A stretch of DNA of 64,000 nt. Source: Branchiostoma belcheri. Its lineage: Eukaryota; Chordata; Leptocardii; Amphioxiformes; Branchiostomatidae. Each line of letters starts with the position of its first letter. The stretch's first letter is position 1. Where the stretch lies: the NCBI RefSeq assembly GCF_001625305.1, contig NW_017802935.1, forward strand, positions 79,945 to 143,944. The letters run 5' to 3'. Of the stretch, positions 1 through 9,800 are shown piece by piece. Both the position numbers and the translations under genes were made by a program. The notes under the pieces were generated by a model that saw only the letters and a list, made by a program, of their open reading frames with translations, had not been told where the DNA came from and made no database searches.

Positions 1-31
<31 letters not shown>
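1..31. repeat. (TA)n microsatellite at window edge
   Basis: Uninterrupted alternating TA from the first base. It lies inside a PDIA3 intron. Bases 120-150 downstream look like the 3' tail of a retroelement (AATAAAGTCATTCATTC). Confidence 0.9.
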
Positions 32-34
<3 letters not shown>

Positions 35-509
35 ATTATGTAATACAGAAATACATATTTTTAAAATGTGTATAAATTGTTGTATGTTTAGTGTTTCTGT
101 GGTTTTATGTTTGTACTATGGGGATAACCTGAAATAAAGTCATTCATTCAATAAGCATTTACTAGCGCAGTCAGTTCATCATACGGTAGTACGAAAAACC
201 TGCTGTATTTTAAGAAAAGCATGCTGAAAGTAGAGGCAACTTCAATTTTGTAGAGCGAGGCTAATAATATCGATGTCAAAAAAGTAATTATTAGCATAAA
301 TAAGCCAAACAGGCATGTAGAATACTGCTTTCGCTTATCTTGAAAGGTTGTGTTGTATTCAACTGAATCCTGGTCAATCTGTACCTTTTCCCAGGGTATA
401 AGACTGTCCAAGTAGTTAAGACAGTATTGGCAGTTCAGTAACCTGACCTACATTCTTGGAACTTGGAATGTTAACCATCCTGTCTGTCCCTTTGTTCTGA
501 CCAGTCTAG

Positions 510-3500
510 GACTGTGTGGTCACATGACCGACAGCAACCAGGACAAGTTCAAGAAGCCGCTGGTCGTGGCGTACTATGATGTGGACTATGTCAAAAATGC
601 CAAAGGTAAGGAGGGGAGCACTTCTGTTTGTTGTTAGGTGGCGTACTATCTCAAACTTTGTAGGAAAATACAATTCTGTCATTTGCTATACATTCATATT
701 TTACTTTCATCCATACCTATGGTTGTTTCCTTTCTTTTTCAGGAAGTAACTACTGGAGAAACAGGTAAGCATTTTTTCCATCTATGTATATTTGTGATTT
801 TTTTTTATGCCTTTCCGTTGTTATATAAAAAATCTTGTCTAGAAGTTCATGCTTTAGAAGGTTGGAAGGTACATGTATCCCTAAATTTACTACATATCCA
901 TGAAATATAAATTGCGTCAGCTGGTGTATGAAATAACTAGTCTCTGAATTGAAAGTTACTAACTCTTTATCATGATCATTGTATACATTGGATCCTTTAG
1001 CCTAAATCTTGCATAAAACGTCTTCAGGGTGCTGAAGGTTGCGACAAAGCTGAAGGAGGAAGGGAAGGACGTTAACTTCGCCATCGCGAGCCGGGGAGAC
1101 TTCTACAGCCACCTGTCGGAGTTCGGGCTGGACTCCAGCAGTGCTGACAAGCCCGTCGTGGCGGCCAGGGACAAGAGTGACGACAAGTACATCATGAAGG
1201 ATGAGTTCAGGTAAATTCTCAAATCAACAAACAAGCAAACAGGATAAAAGGGATGACAAGTTCAATATGAAGGACAAATTCAGATTCGTTCTCGATTCAA
1301 CAACACAACAAAATGTATTATGCATGATGCAAAATACGATCTAAAAAGATTTAGCAAATGATAGCTGCATTTTTTATCTGCCTGTTTTTTTGCTTTTTTT
1401 TTTTCTTTTAACCGAATTTAACATCATTTTTCCCCAACCGGGGGTTAGACATGCTTGCACCAGGTTTCTTTTTTAGCAATCTGTCAGATATTTGGTCATC
1501 GAATGTAGTGTTAAGACAAAAGCACACTTGACATCATGTTGTCGTAGGGTAAAACCATTGCATATAAAATATTACATTTTACTGATAATGTAACAGAACA
1601 AAAAGCTCTGATATGATTTATATCCAAGACCCAGAGTCACCTACTTAAACTCTCTTTCAAGATTGGTTCAGGTGGAAGCTCAAACCAAGAAAGTAAGTTG
1701 TAGCTGTTCTGTTGTCTTGGCTTTAAAAGACGCTGATCGATTTTTAAAATCTCTCGCAGTGTTGACAACCTGGAGAAGTTTGTTCGAGACTTCCTGGACG
1801 GCAATGTGAAGAGGTACCTGAAGTCTGAGCCCGTTCCTGAAGACAACGACGGACCCGTCAAGGTAACAACACCTGTGCTTCTTTACTTTTCTCACCTGTA
1901 CTTGGGTTTGAGTTACTTTTAGTACTGATTGATGTGGGTTGTACTTTTTTTTTGCAAATGGCCACGTCACCATGGACATCTACATGTGAAAGAACCAAGT
2001 ACACTTAATCAAGAAGAGTAGGGGTGACCTGGTGTCATAGAGAAGCCACACTGCACTACTAGCTACTTGCAAAAGCTTTTTACTTCACTGCAATTGCGAA
2101 CGATTTCTTTACCCTTGTTCCATCATTTGCAACAACATGCATTGGCTCACCGAGAAACTGTGCCACTATAGATGCTTCAGAAAGTATCTGTATCTGTATC
2201 TGTATAGTCGGTATAACCGCCTTTCGGCGTAACACACCAGCTTCGCAGGCACGCGGCGCGGCGGCAGCTGGCTACATTACACCGATCGACTTGTTACACC
2301 TAACCCTTGCACTTCTAGCTCTAGACTTTGTTTAAAGCTATCTATTGACAATGCCCCTACTGTACTTGGTGACAGTGAGTTCCACTCTGCGATAGTTCTA
2401 GGAAAGAATGAATTCTTGAACACCTCAAGCCTTGGTTGATAACTCTGGTACTTGAAAGCATGGCTATTTCTTGTTCTCTTCTGGGCTGGTATCTTGCTTT
2501 CTGCAGTTGTGAATAACTGTTTGAACCTTTCTTTGTTATCATCATCATAATGTATCATGAAAGTTCATCTGTGTTGGTAGTTACATGTTTAAAGTTAAAA
2601 CTTTTCATCCAACATAAAAATTCTCTCACCTAGAGCTTTCAACCAGTCTCTCTGGTCTTCCTCAGTAGACTGAGAAGCCACGTGACAAGCTTCACTGGGT
2701 CAGTCTACTGAGGAAGACCAGGGTGACTGGTCGAAAGCTATAGGTGAGAGAATTTTTGTGTTGGATCAAAAGGTTTAACTTTAAACATCATCATAGTCCT
2801 TTTTGTTCTGTTCACCGAGAGACTCTCACGACTAGATGATGAGACTTGTGACATGACTTATGGTCTGTTTCCCAGGTTGTTGTGGCGGAGAACTTTGATG
2901 AGATTGTGATGGACGAGACCAAAGACGTGTTGATCGAGTTCTACGCCCCGTGGTGCGGCCACTGCAAGAACCTGGCGCCAAAATGGGACGAGCTCGGAGA
3001 AAAGGTACGTTAGAGACGGGGCTCTAGCCAGCACCTGTTTTTCTGTCAATTGCCAGAACGTTGTGGTGTGTGACTGAAAATGTTTTAATCCAACCCTTGA
3101 CGGTCAAAATCAACAAAAGCCTTGGTTCAAAATATAAGAACATCCCAAGGACCACTGACAATCACTGTCTTGCCATGACTTGCCTCTCAAAATGCCAGAA
3201 ATTGGCGGTGACTGGACAATAAATAACATCAGTAACTGATAGATGATCATTCGGTTGGGGTTTCCCAGTCCAGAACCCTCTCCCTCGATCTGCAATCCGC
3301 TTTATCCATCATGGCGCCCACAAGGTAGTCCTTTAGATAAATAATAAGTAAGTAATTTGCTTTCTCAATGTTGTGTCCTTCAACTTAATCAGTGTATTAG
3401 AAAAGTTCATTTGTGTTGGTAGTTACATGTTTAGGTTAAAATTTTTGTTCCAACAAAAGTGATTGTTCTCACTTAGAGATTTGACCAGTCACTCTGGTCT

Positions 3501-4288
3501 TCTTCAATAAACTGACCCATTGAGGCTTGTGACTTGGCTTCTCTGATTGATGTATTATATGTGTCATTACAGTTGAAGGATACAGAAAGCATCGTCATCG
3601 CCAAAATGGATGCCACAGCTAATGACACACCTGGCAGCTTCAAAGTCTCAGGGTGAGTTTGTCTCATTTTTTTGTCTTTGCATTATCATAAATGGTTTAT
3701 TGCTTAATATCACAAACATTGCAGCTGAAAGCTGAATTGCGTTTAAAGATGTACATTAATTTTTTTAAGGTAATTATTTAGAATATTCACATGTTGTCCT
3801 TCATTGTTTATATGACGTTCTTACCATTCTTATTGTCCACTTTGTTTGTAGATTCCCAACGATATTCTGGGCCCCCATAGGTGGAAAAGACAATCCAGAA
3901 AAATACAATGTAAGTAGCCTTACCTTAGTTGTTATCACTCGAATGATCCCTTTGTAAACAAATAAGGTCATTGACCTGGACCAGAGGGCTGTCTTTGTGA
4001 AAACTGGTGCTGTAGCAGACACCCTGTGTTGTTGGGTTAGATTATGTAGCAAGTGGCAGGACAGAGTTGAAGGGGCCGGACATCATATACAAATGAATAT
4101 GTTTGAGTGCGAATAAACAGAGCAGTAGTTAGTTGGGGTAGACAATGTGACAGTAAACATTATATATTTGCTGTACTAATGTCACCCTTCTTGTTGATTC
4201 ATTGATTTTTCTGCAGGGTGGGCGAGAAGTTGACGACTTCATGTCCTTCCTGAAGAGGAAAGCCACACACGCGAAGGACGAGCTTTAA
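510..4288 (+). CDS. pdia3: PDIA3/ERp57 protein disulfide isomerase, 3' exons
   Basis: ER thiol oxidoreductase that, with calnexin/calreticulin, forms disulfides in glycoproteins. Only the b' (part) and a' domains are present. Exons read by splice signals and phase: 510-605, 743-764, 1028-1210, 1760-1862, 2876-3004, 3573-3652, 3852-3909, 4217-4288 (stop TAA). The short exon 743-764 encodes the SNYWRN motif typical of PDIA3, and 1760-1862 encodes [18 protein letters not shown], nearly as in vertebrate PDIA3. Exon 2876-3004 carries the catalytic WCGHCKN motif of the a' thioredoxin domain. The protein ends THAKDEL. Vertebrate PDIA3, as I recall it, ends QEDL after a lysine-rich tail, so the tail here is shorter and the signal is canonical KDEL. 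The 5' exons (signal peptide, a and b domains) lie upstream of base 1. Paralogue PDIA4 is the alternative, but the linker and b' motifs favour PDIA3. Confidence 0.93.
1238..1300 (+). repeat. Partial copy of PDIA3 exon 3' end
   Basis: Bases 1240-1280 (GGGATGACAAGTTCAATATG and on) repeat the last ~40 bp of exon 1028-1210 and the first ~20 bp of its intron (TTCTC..TCAACAA). The donor GT is lost in the copy (CAGATT). One of many exon-boundary duplications in the window. Confidence 0.7.
2190..2558 (-). mobile_element. LINE 3' end: RT C-terminus plus (GATACA)n tail
   Basis: The reverse strand encodes a C-terminal RT stretch with [15 protein letters not shown], a signature of CR1/L2-type LINE ORF2 ends, followed by a stop. 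Then comes an untranslated tail containing TGTGTTACGCCGAAAGGCGG and GATACA repeats. The rest of the LINE is absent (5' truncated). The same tail recurs at 7500-7762 and 17585-17645, with weaker matches near 39000 and 43015. Confidence 0.75.
2556..2790. mobile_element. Foldback Penelope-like remnant, copy 1
   Basis: Two inverted arms of roughly 100 bp: left arm TTCTCTCACCTAGAGC to GTAGACTGA, right arm TCAGTCTACTGAGGAAGACC to GGTGAGAGAA, separated by ~20 bp. Related copies lie at 3400, 6903, 15131, 22075 and 30995. The longer copies contain a protein remnant that suggests a Penelope-like origin. Confidence 0.75.
3400..3543. mobile_element. Single arm of the foldback Penelope-like family
   Basis: Contains GTTGGTAGTTACATGTTTA and the diverged TCTCACTTAGAGATTTGACC block and CTGACCCATTGAGGC, but no opposite arm. 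It lies 30 bp upstream of PDIA3 exon 3573-3652. Confidence 0.65.
3955..4170 (+). repeat. Dispersed ~220-bp repeat, copy 1
   Basis: Shares TGACCTGGACCAGA, GGTGCTGTAGCAGACA, ATTATGTAGCAAGTGGCAGG and AATGAATATGTTTGAGTG with copies at 47500-47735, 55700-55885 and 60190-60420. There is no coding capacity or obvious terminal repeats, so the class is unresolved. Confidence 0.65.
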
Positions 4289-6072
4289 GTCAACACAAAC
4301 AGCTTAAGATTAAGATAGAAAAACATTAACTCCACGTCGTAGTCAGTCCATACATTACCGTGCAGATAGCTTTATTATGTATATGTCAGCGAATGCAAGA
4401 GACATGAAAAAAAGAGAACTATTGTGGTCTTCTAAACACCCGACTGCTGCGGCAGTGTGTACTATCTTTGTGTTTCGTGTCGTACTTTAACTCACATCTG
4501 CAGTCTGAACACCGTCAACAAGTGTACAAATAGCTAGCTGAAGAGGCAATGTTATTTGTAGCATAACATGTCATGAGTAGTCTCCACCAGACTAACATGA
4601 TGGCTGAGAAATAGACATAGTGATATTTAGCCAGACAGAGAGAGTGATTGGCGAGGCGAGTTTGGTCACCATACGGTTTCTTTTGCTTAAACAAAGGGAA
4701 AATGTTGCCCTAACTTTGGCTCTCTCCCGGCCAATTGTTCACCCTGTATTTGCCGAATTCTACTATCCATAACCCCTTAGGAAGGCCTGGTGGAGGCTAT
4801 ATCATAATGCAATTTCAGAAAGGCCCAATACATTTGTACATTAGATGAACAATTTTGATTCTGCTTACATCTTACTATCTTCTGTAGATATCAGAAATGA
4901 CAGGGGGGGAAGGGCAGTTATGATCACAAGCATGCACACCACAACAAGCAAAAATCACTAAAAATTTTGTAGTGTGTAACAATTTCCAAAGCTGCTGCAA
5001 AATGTCAACTTTGTAAGAAGTAAGTGAATACAAGAGTAAGTTGGAGAAATCTGGTTTTAGGTATGACTACTGTATTTCCTACTTGTATTTCCTACTTGTA
5101 GTTCCTACATGGTACGAAAAGCTCTCCCTTTGTTTTATGCTGGCCACCATGGAAGGCTCTATGAGTCAGGCTTTTTGGGGGCTTCTGACATTTTTTTTAA
5201 TGGCATATCAGTTCTCGGTACTGAGTTTTGGCGCACAAGGAAAAAGTCAGAAAACTTATGCCGCCCAAAAGCCCAATTTGTAGAACCTACTAAGGACGAT
5301 AGCTTGTTTACAGAGTAGGATCACAGTTTCATTCCTGCCCAAACGAAGCCTTGAAACATTCCTAGGTGGAGGAGGTAACTGGTTGGAAGTAGAGGAAAGC
5401 TCTGTGAGCATCTCTACTGCTATAGATCATGTGTGTAATGACTAAGTTAACCCTTCCCATGCCAGGGCCCATCAGAGCTAAGCATCCAAGTCAGTCGTTA
5501 GGAGTTACAAAAGTGACAGCTCTTGTAACAACACTACTTGTCTTGGTAAATGATAGCTTTACACAAAACATCAAAGTACGAACATCAGTTGTGAAGGTTC
5601 CTGTTTTTCTTAAGTGATATCACCAATTGCTAAGAGTAACTTCATGCAGATTCATCCTATATCTTCTCAACTCTATAATATGCAACTCCACACAATAACA
5701 CCAATTTGCGAGTCCAAAGTGCAGCTTTTTCCATTGAAGGGGGACCATACTGTAGTTAATGTGATGTGAGATCTTTGGACATTTTACAATCATGATGATG
5801 AAACAGCCAATTATTTCATGTTCAACTCACACGACAAGAGTCCACATAATTGACAATTGAATAAATTGTGGTGAGCCTTACCTTTGTTGATCTTTGTATG
5901 TTCTTTGTAAAACCCCTTTTCCAGCATTGGCTGGGACTGCTGAGCAAATAAAAATTTGATGGACCTCCACAAAGTATTTCCAGAACGCTACTTGGCAGAA
6001 ACTTGATTCCTACACAACATCCAGTATATACGTGTACACATAGTACAAACGCTTTGTGCAACAAATGCATCC
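4289..6072. other. PDIA3 3' UTR and convergent intergenic DNA
   Basis: No coding exon is seen. The 5' part is the PDIA3 3' UTR. The ORFs at 5041-5318 and 5429-5617 lack similarity or splice context and look like chance. The 3' ends of PDIA3 (+) and the ZP-domain gene (-) converge here. Confidence 0.6.
4578..4800. mobile_element. Short inverted-repeat element, CTCCACCAG family
   Basis: Begins TAGTCTCCACCAGAC and ends GCCTGGTGGAGGCTAT, imperfect terminal inverted repeats. Related elements are at 22733-22875 (perfect TIRs) and 45410-45545, with a half-copy near 11697. Confidence 0.65.
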
Positions 6073-6078
6073 TTTATT
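6073..6078 (-). promoter_or_regulatory. Candidate polyadenylation signal of the ZP-domain gene
   Basis: AATAAA on the minus strand about 620 bp downstream of the stop codon at 6701, followed by a TTG-rich stretch. It is placed by position only; other AATAAA-like hexamers exist in the interval. Confidence 0.35.
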
Positions 6079-6700
6079 GTATCACACATAATCAAAGTTA
6101 CAGCAACAAAGCAGAATGCAACCTTTCATCAAAGTTGGAGCTGCTGCCCCACCTTTCGTCTTGTTGAATAGCAGCCACGTTTACAAACATAAAAAATTGC
6201 TTACACTGAATCACATTTGCATACAGCGTTTTGGATTTGTTTCCTAATTTGCACCAAAGTCACACTAAAGTTAGCATGGTAGCCAGACCCCCGTAAGCTC
6301 TGAGTGCTATCTCTTCAGGGCTGGTAGCGTTTCGGGCCATCAAACCAGCTTTTTGCAAACGGTTTAGCTGGCCTGTGCTTAGTAAAGACCACGGGCTGGG
6401 GCAGGAAAATCACCCCAAAGCTGACCAAAGGTTTGTTACCCAGGCTACACTAAGGTAAGATATTTTCTGTGATGGAAAAATAAAAGATGTTTCTGAATAT
6501 CACAAAAAAATGTGGCGTAAAAAAAGGACCTGATTTGTACTTGTCTTTGGCCAATGCAATAAAAAATTATTATTTGTATTAGAATGTGTTCATGTCTTGT
6601 ATTTATGGATTAAGCTTGCAATAAAAAAATGTTTCAAATGATAGTCGTTGTTGTGACTTCAGCAGTTGCTGGAATGTTTTAGCAATCTTTAAACGTGTCC

Positions 6701-6870
6701 TCAGTCGTCGCAGTCAGTCTGGACCGGTTGGTACTCAGCCGCACGCCTATTCCTGGAGCGCCTCACTCTGACGGCCACCAGAACTGCAGCCAGGGCGATC
6801 AGGGTGACCAGCGAGCCCAGGCTGACCGCAGCTGCCAGCGCACCGGTACTGAGGGAGGCAACCTTGCTCT
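6701..6870 (-). CDS. Last exon: transmembrane helix and cytosolic tail
   Basis: Encodes residues 883-938. A hydrophobic run begins [20 protein letters not shown], followed by the stop-transfer RVRRSRNRR and a short tail with a YQPV motif, ending DCDD. The acceptor is CCACAG; the stop is TGA at 6703-6701. The tail could carry a Tyr-based sorting signal, but this is only suggestive. Confidence 0.88.
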
Positions 6871-9800
6871 CTGTGGAAAATAAAAGATAGGTAAGATAGA
6901 TTGTATGTTTAAAGTGAAGACTTTTGATCCAACACGAAGAAATCTCTCACCTAGAGCTTTCTACCAGTCACTCTGGTCTTCCTCAGTAGACTGACCCAGT
7001 GAAGCTTGTCATGTGGCTTCTTTGAAGCTTCACTGGGTCAGTCTACTGAGGAAGACCAGAGTGACTGGTCAAAAGCTCTAGGTGAGAGATTTCTTTGTGT
7101 TGGATCAAAAGTTTTAACTTTAAACATGTAACTACCAACACAGATGAACTTTCATGATAAGATAGATTGTACATTATTTTGCATATCCCACCATTGTTGT
7201 AACACATACATGTATCTATGTATATCATTGTCACTTTATGTTTGGGGCCGCATTGTTAGCAGTAACACGTAGCTTCTGTGCACAGTGAACCAGTCATAAT
7301 TGCACTGATGAAGAAGACAGACAGTCTTCAAAACGTTGTCTGTTGTAAACAAGTGGTTGTGAATAAAGAACTTTTCGATGTTCGATCATTCAAGAAAACT
7401 GATGAAATTTAATATTCAGATACTTTGTCAATAGTTCAGAAGAAATGGATTATACCAGAGATGTTCGGAAAACATGACTACATTCCAGAGAAAATGAGCA
7501 AGCCGTTCGGTGTGATACAGCTAGCTGCCGCCACGCCGCGTGCCTGCAAAGCTGGTGTGTTACGCCGAAGGGCGGTTTTACCGGCTATACCGATACAGAA
7601 GCTGGTGTGTTACGCTGAAGGGCGGTTATACCGGCTATACAGATACAGATACAGAAGCTGGTGTATTACGCCGAAGGGCGGTTATACCGGCTATACAGAT
7701 ACAGAAGCTGGTGTGTTACGCCGAAGGGTGGTTATACCGGCTATACAGATACAGAAACTGATTCTGCTTACCGCTCTCAGTTTCGTCCCAGACGATGGGT
7801 CCCTGGAAGATGTCGTGCCTTCCGGTCATGTCGGACAGCGCCCTCTTGCGGCGGGCACCGGGAGCGCAACCCTGCATTTAGAGTAAAGACTTTTGAATTT
7901 AGGAGGAGGTGGCAATACTTTTACTCGTCCATTAAAACAAAAGTAAAGGGCATTTTTGCCAGCAATACACCGGCATCCTCTTGATCACTGCACGATTTTC
8001 AGGCATTGGTGGAAGCTTGATGGTTTCTGAGTCCACCTGGCAGTGTAGCAGGATAGATTTTAAGGTGAAAAAATAATTCAGCGAGTCTCAGTGAACACTG
8101 GTTACTAGTACACCCTGGTGGTGGCACCTGTCCTTGGTGCTGAACACACTGTTAGTATTTTTTACCTATTCAGTTTGACTGTTTTCACCCTCAAAAAAGA
8201 GTTGTCAACTGTTTGACGCTTCTTCTTCTTATCCAACTTTAATGTCATTTTCCCCCGAAACTGGCAGTTAGACGTGCTTGGATCAAGTGCAAGTCTTTTT
8301 TGAAGTAAGATTTTTACGGCTTTACAAATTGCTACATATGTTGTACAGTACAGCAGAATTGTTCAAGTTTGTGCTGACCTATGCACACTGTGACCAGAGT
8401 TCGGCTACATTGCACACCTCCACCTCACAGTGGACATACACAGATAAACAAACAAACAAACAAACAAACAAACAAACAAACCTGTGCACAGCGAGATCCG
8501 GGCTCGGATGCATCGCACACCTCCACCTCACAGTGGATGTACACCGTCCGGAGTTCCCGGATGAAGCGGAAGGCCTCGAAGCCGAACTGCTGAGTGGCCA
8601 GGTTGTAGCTGCTGTAGAACTGCAGGGTCTCGTCAACAGCACAGCTTGTGGTTGGAAAAGGAACAATCAATAATTAACTGTTATGTTAAGAGGAAGCTGC
8701 ACCTATCATATGGCCAGGCCAGGCTTACATCTTGAATTTGTCGACTTCTTTGTCATACAGTCTGTTCCTTCAGCAAGTTTTCATCCTAACTAGACATAGA
8801 AGATACAACAGCATGCTTGACATTCGAAAAGTGAATTATTCACTGAATGCTCCAACACCGATGTACATACCCGTCGTCAATGAGCGCATACTGCAGTGCA
8901 TCGTCCTTGTTGGGTGACATGGTAGCCTTGCAGCTCAGCGCAAGGATGGACAGACGCTGGCTGTGCCCTTCCACTTGCAGCTGGAAGTACAGGTTGTCTC
9001 TGAGGCTCTTGTGTACCTGTAACAGGGTGTACATATGCTGGTTAGACCTTATTTTATTAGCAAGTGGTTAATTTCCATGACCAATAGCAGACTAGCTGGT
9101 GAGAGCAGCTTAGAACAGTATTAAAGTCAGCCCATTGGTTTTCAGACTTGTAACTAGACAACTATCACAGACTGTAGACAATTGCTGGTACTTGAGTGTA
9201 CGACATATGCACATCAATTGCACATAATATACCAAAAGCACATCAAACTGTGCAGTATCAGACCATGATGAAAGAAGTTAAAGTTGGACTGTGAGTAACA
9301 AATATTACATTGATTCCCATTCCTAGCTCAATTGTTTTTTTTTGTGTGTGTAATTTATGTTAAGTTAATGTCAAGCGTGTTACTAATTTTTGTCTAGCTA
9401 ACTCATCACAATTCGCTTTGCAAGTACTAAGTACTTACCGGGTACTCGGTGACTGTGTAAGGCTGGAGGTAGTGCTGGGAGTGGAACATGTCCAGCCGGA
9501 TGGACAGCGTGCCAAACCCGACCTCCGTGAACTCCAGTCCGCCGGGGATGGGCATGAACTGTGCAGACACGTCCTCTTCCCGCTCGTACTTGCACCTGAG
9601 AAATGCACAAGTTGACAATGTACATTACACAGCTTTTCCACTGTCCGCATATAAGGGAACCCGCATGCCGCAGAGCGTAATCGGCTGTTTTAATCCTACA
9701 TAGAGCGTAGACGGACTGCTCTAATTCAACGTAGAGCGTAATTGGCGCATTTTGCGTAGAGCGTATTCGCCGTTTTATTTCTACGTAATGCGTTGTACTG

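Noticed and set aside
148-411. 87-codon minus-strand frame with a hydrophobic segment
   Set aside because: Its first codon is TTG, not ATG; no splice sites support an exon; it lies in a PDIA3 intron and matches nothing I know.
7500-7762. CRISPR-like direct repeats
   Set aside because: Eukaryotic context, units abut without unique spacers, and the unit matches a LINE tail.
8379-8673. Frames through the AAAC repeat
   Set aside because: Repeat translation (Thr-Asn-Lys-Gln) and antisense reading of the ZP exon.
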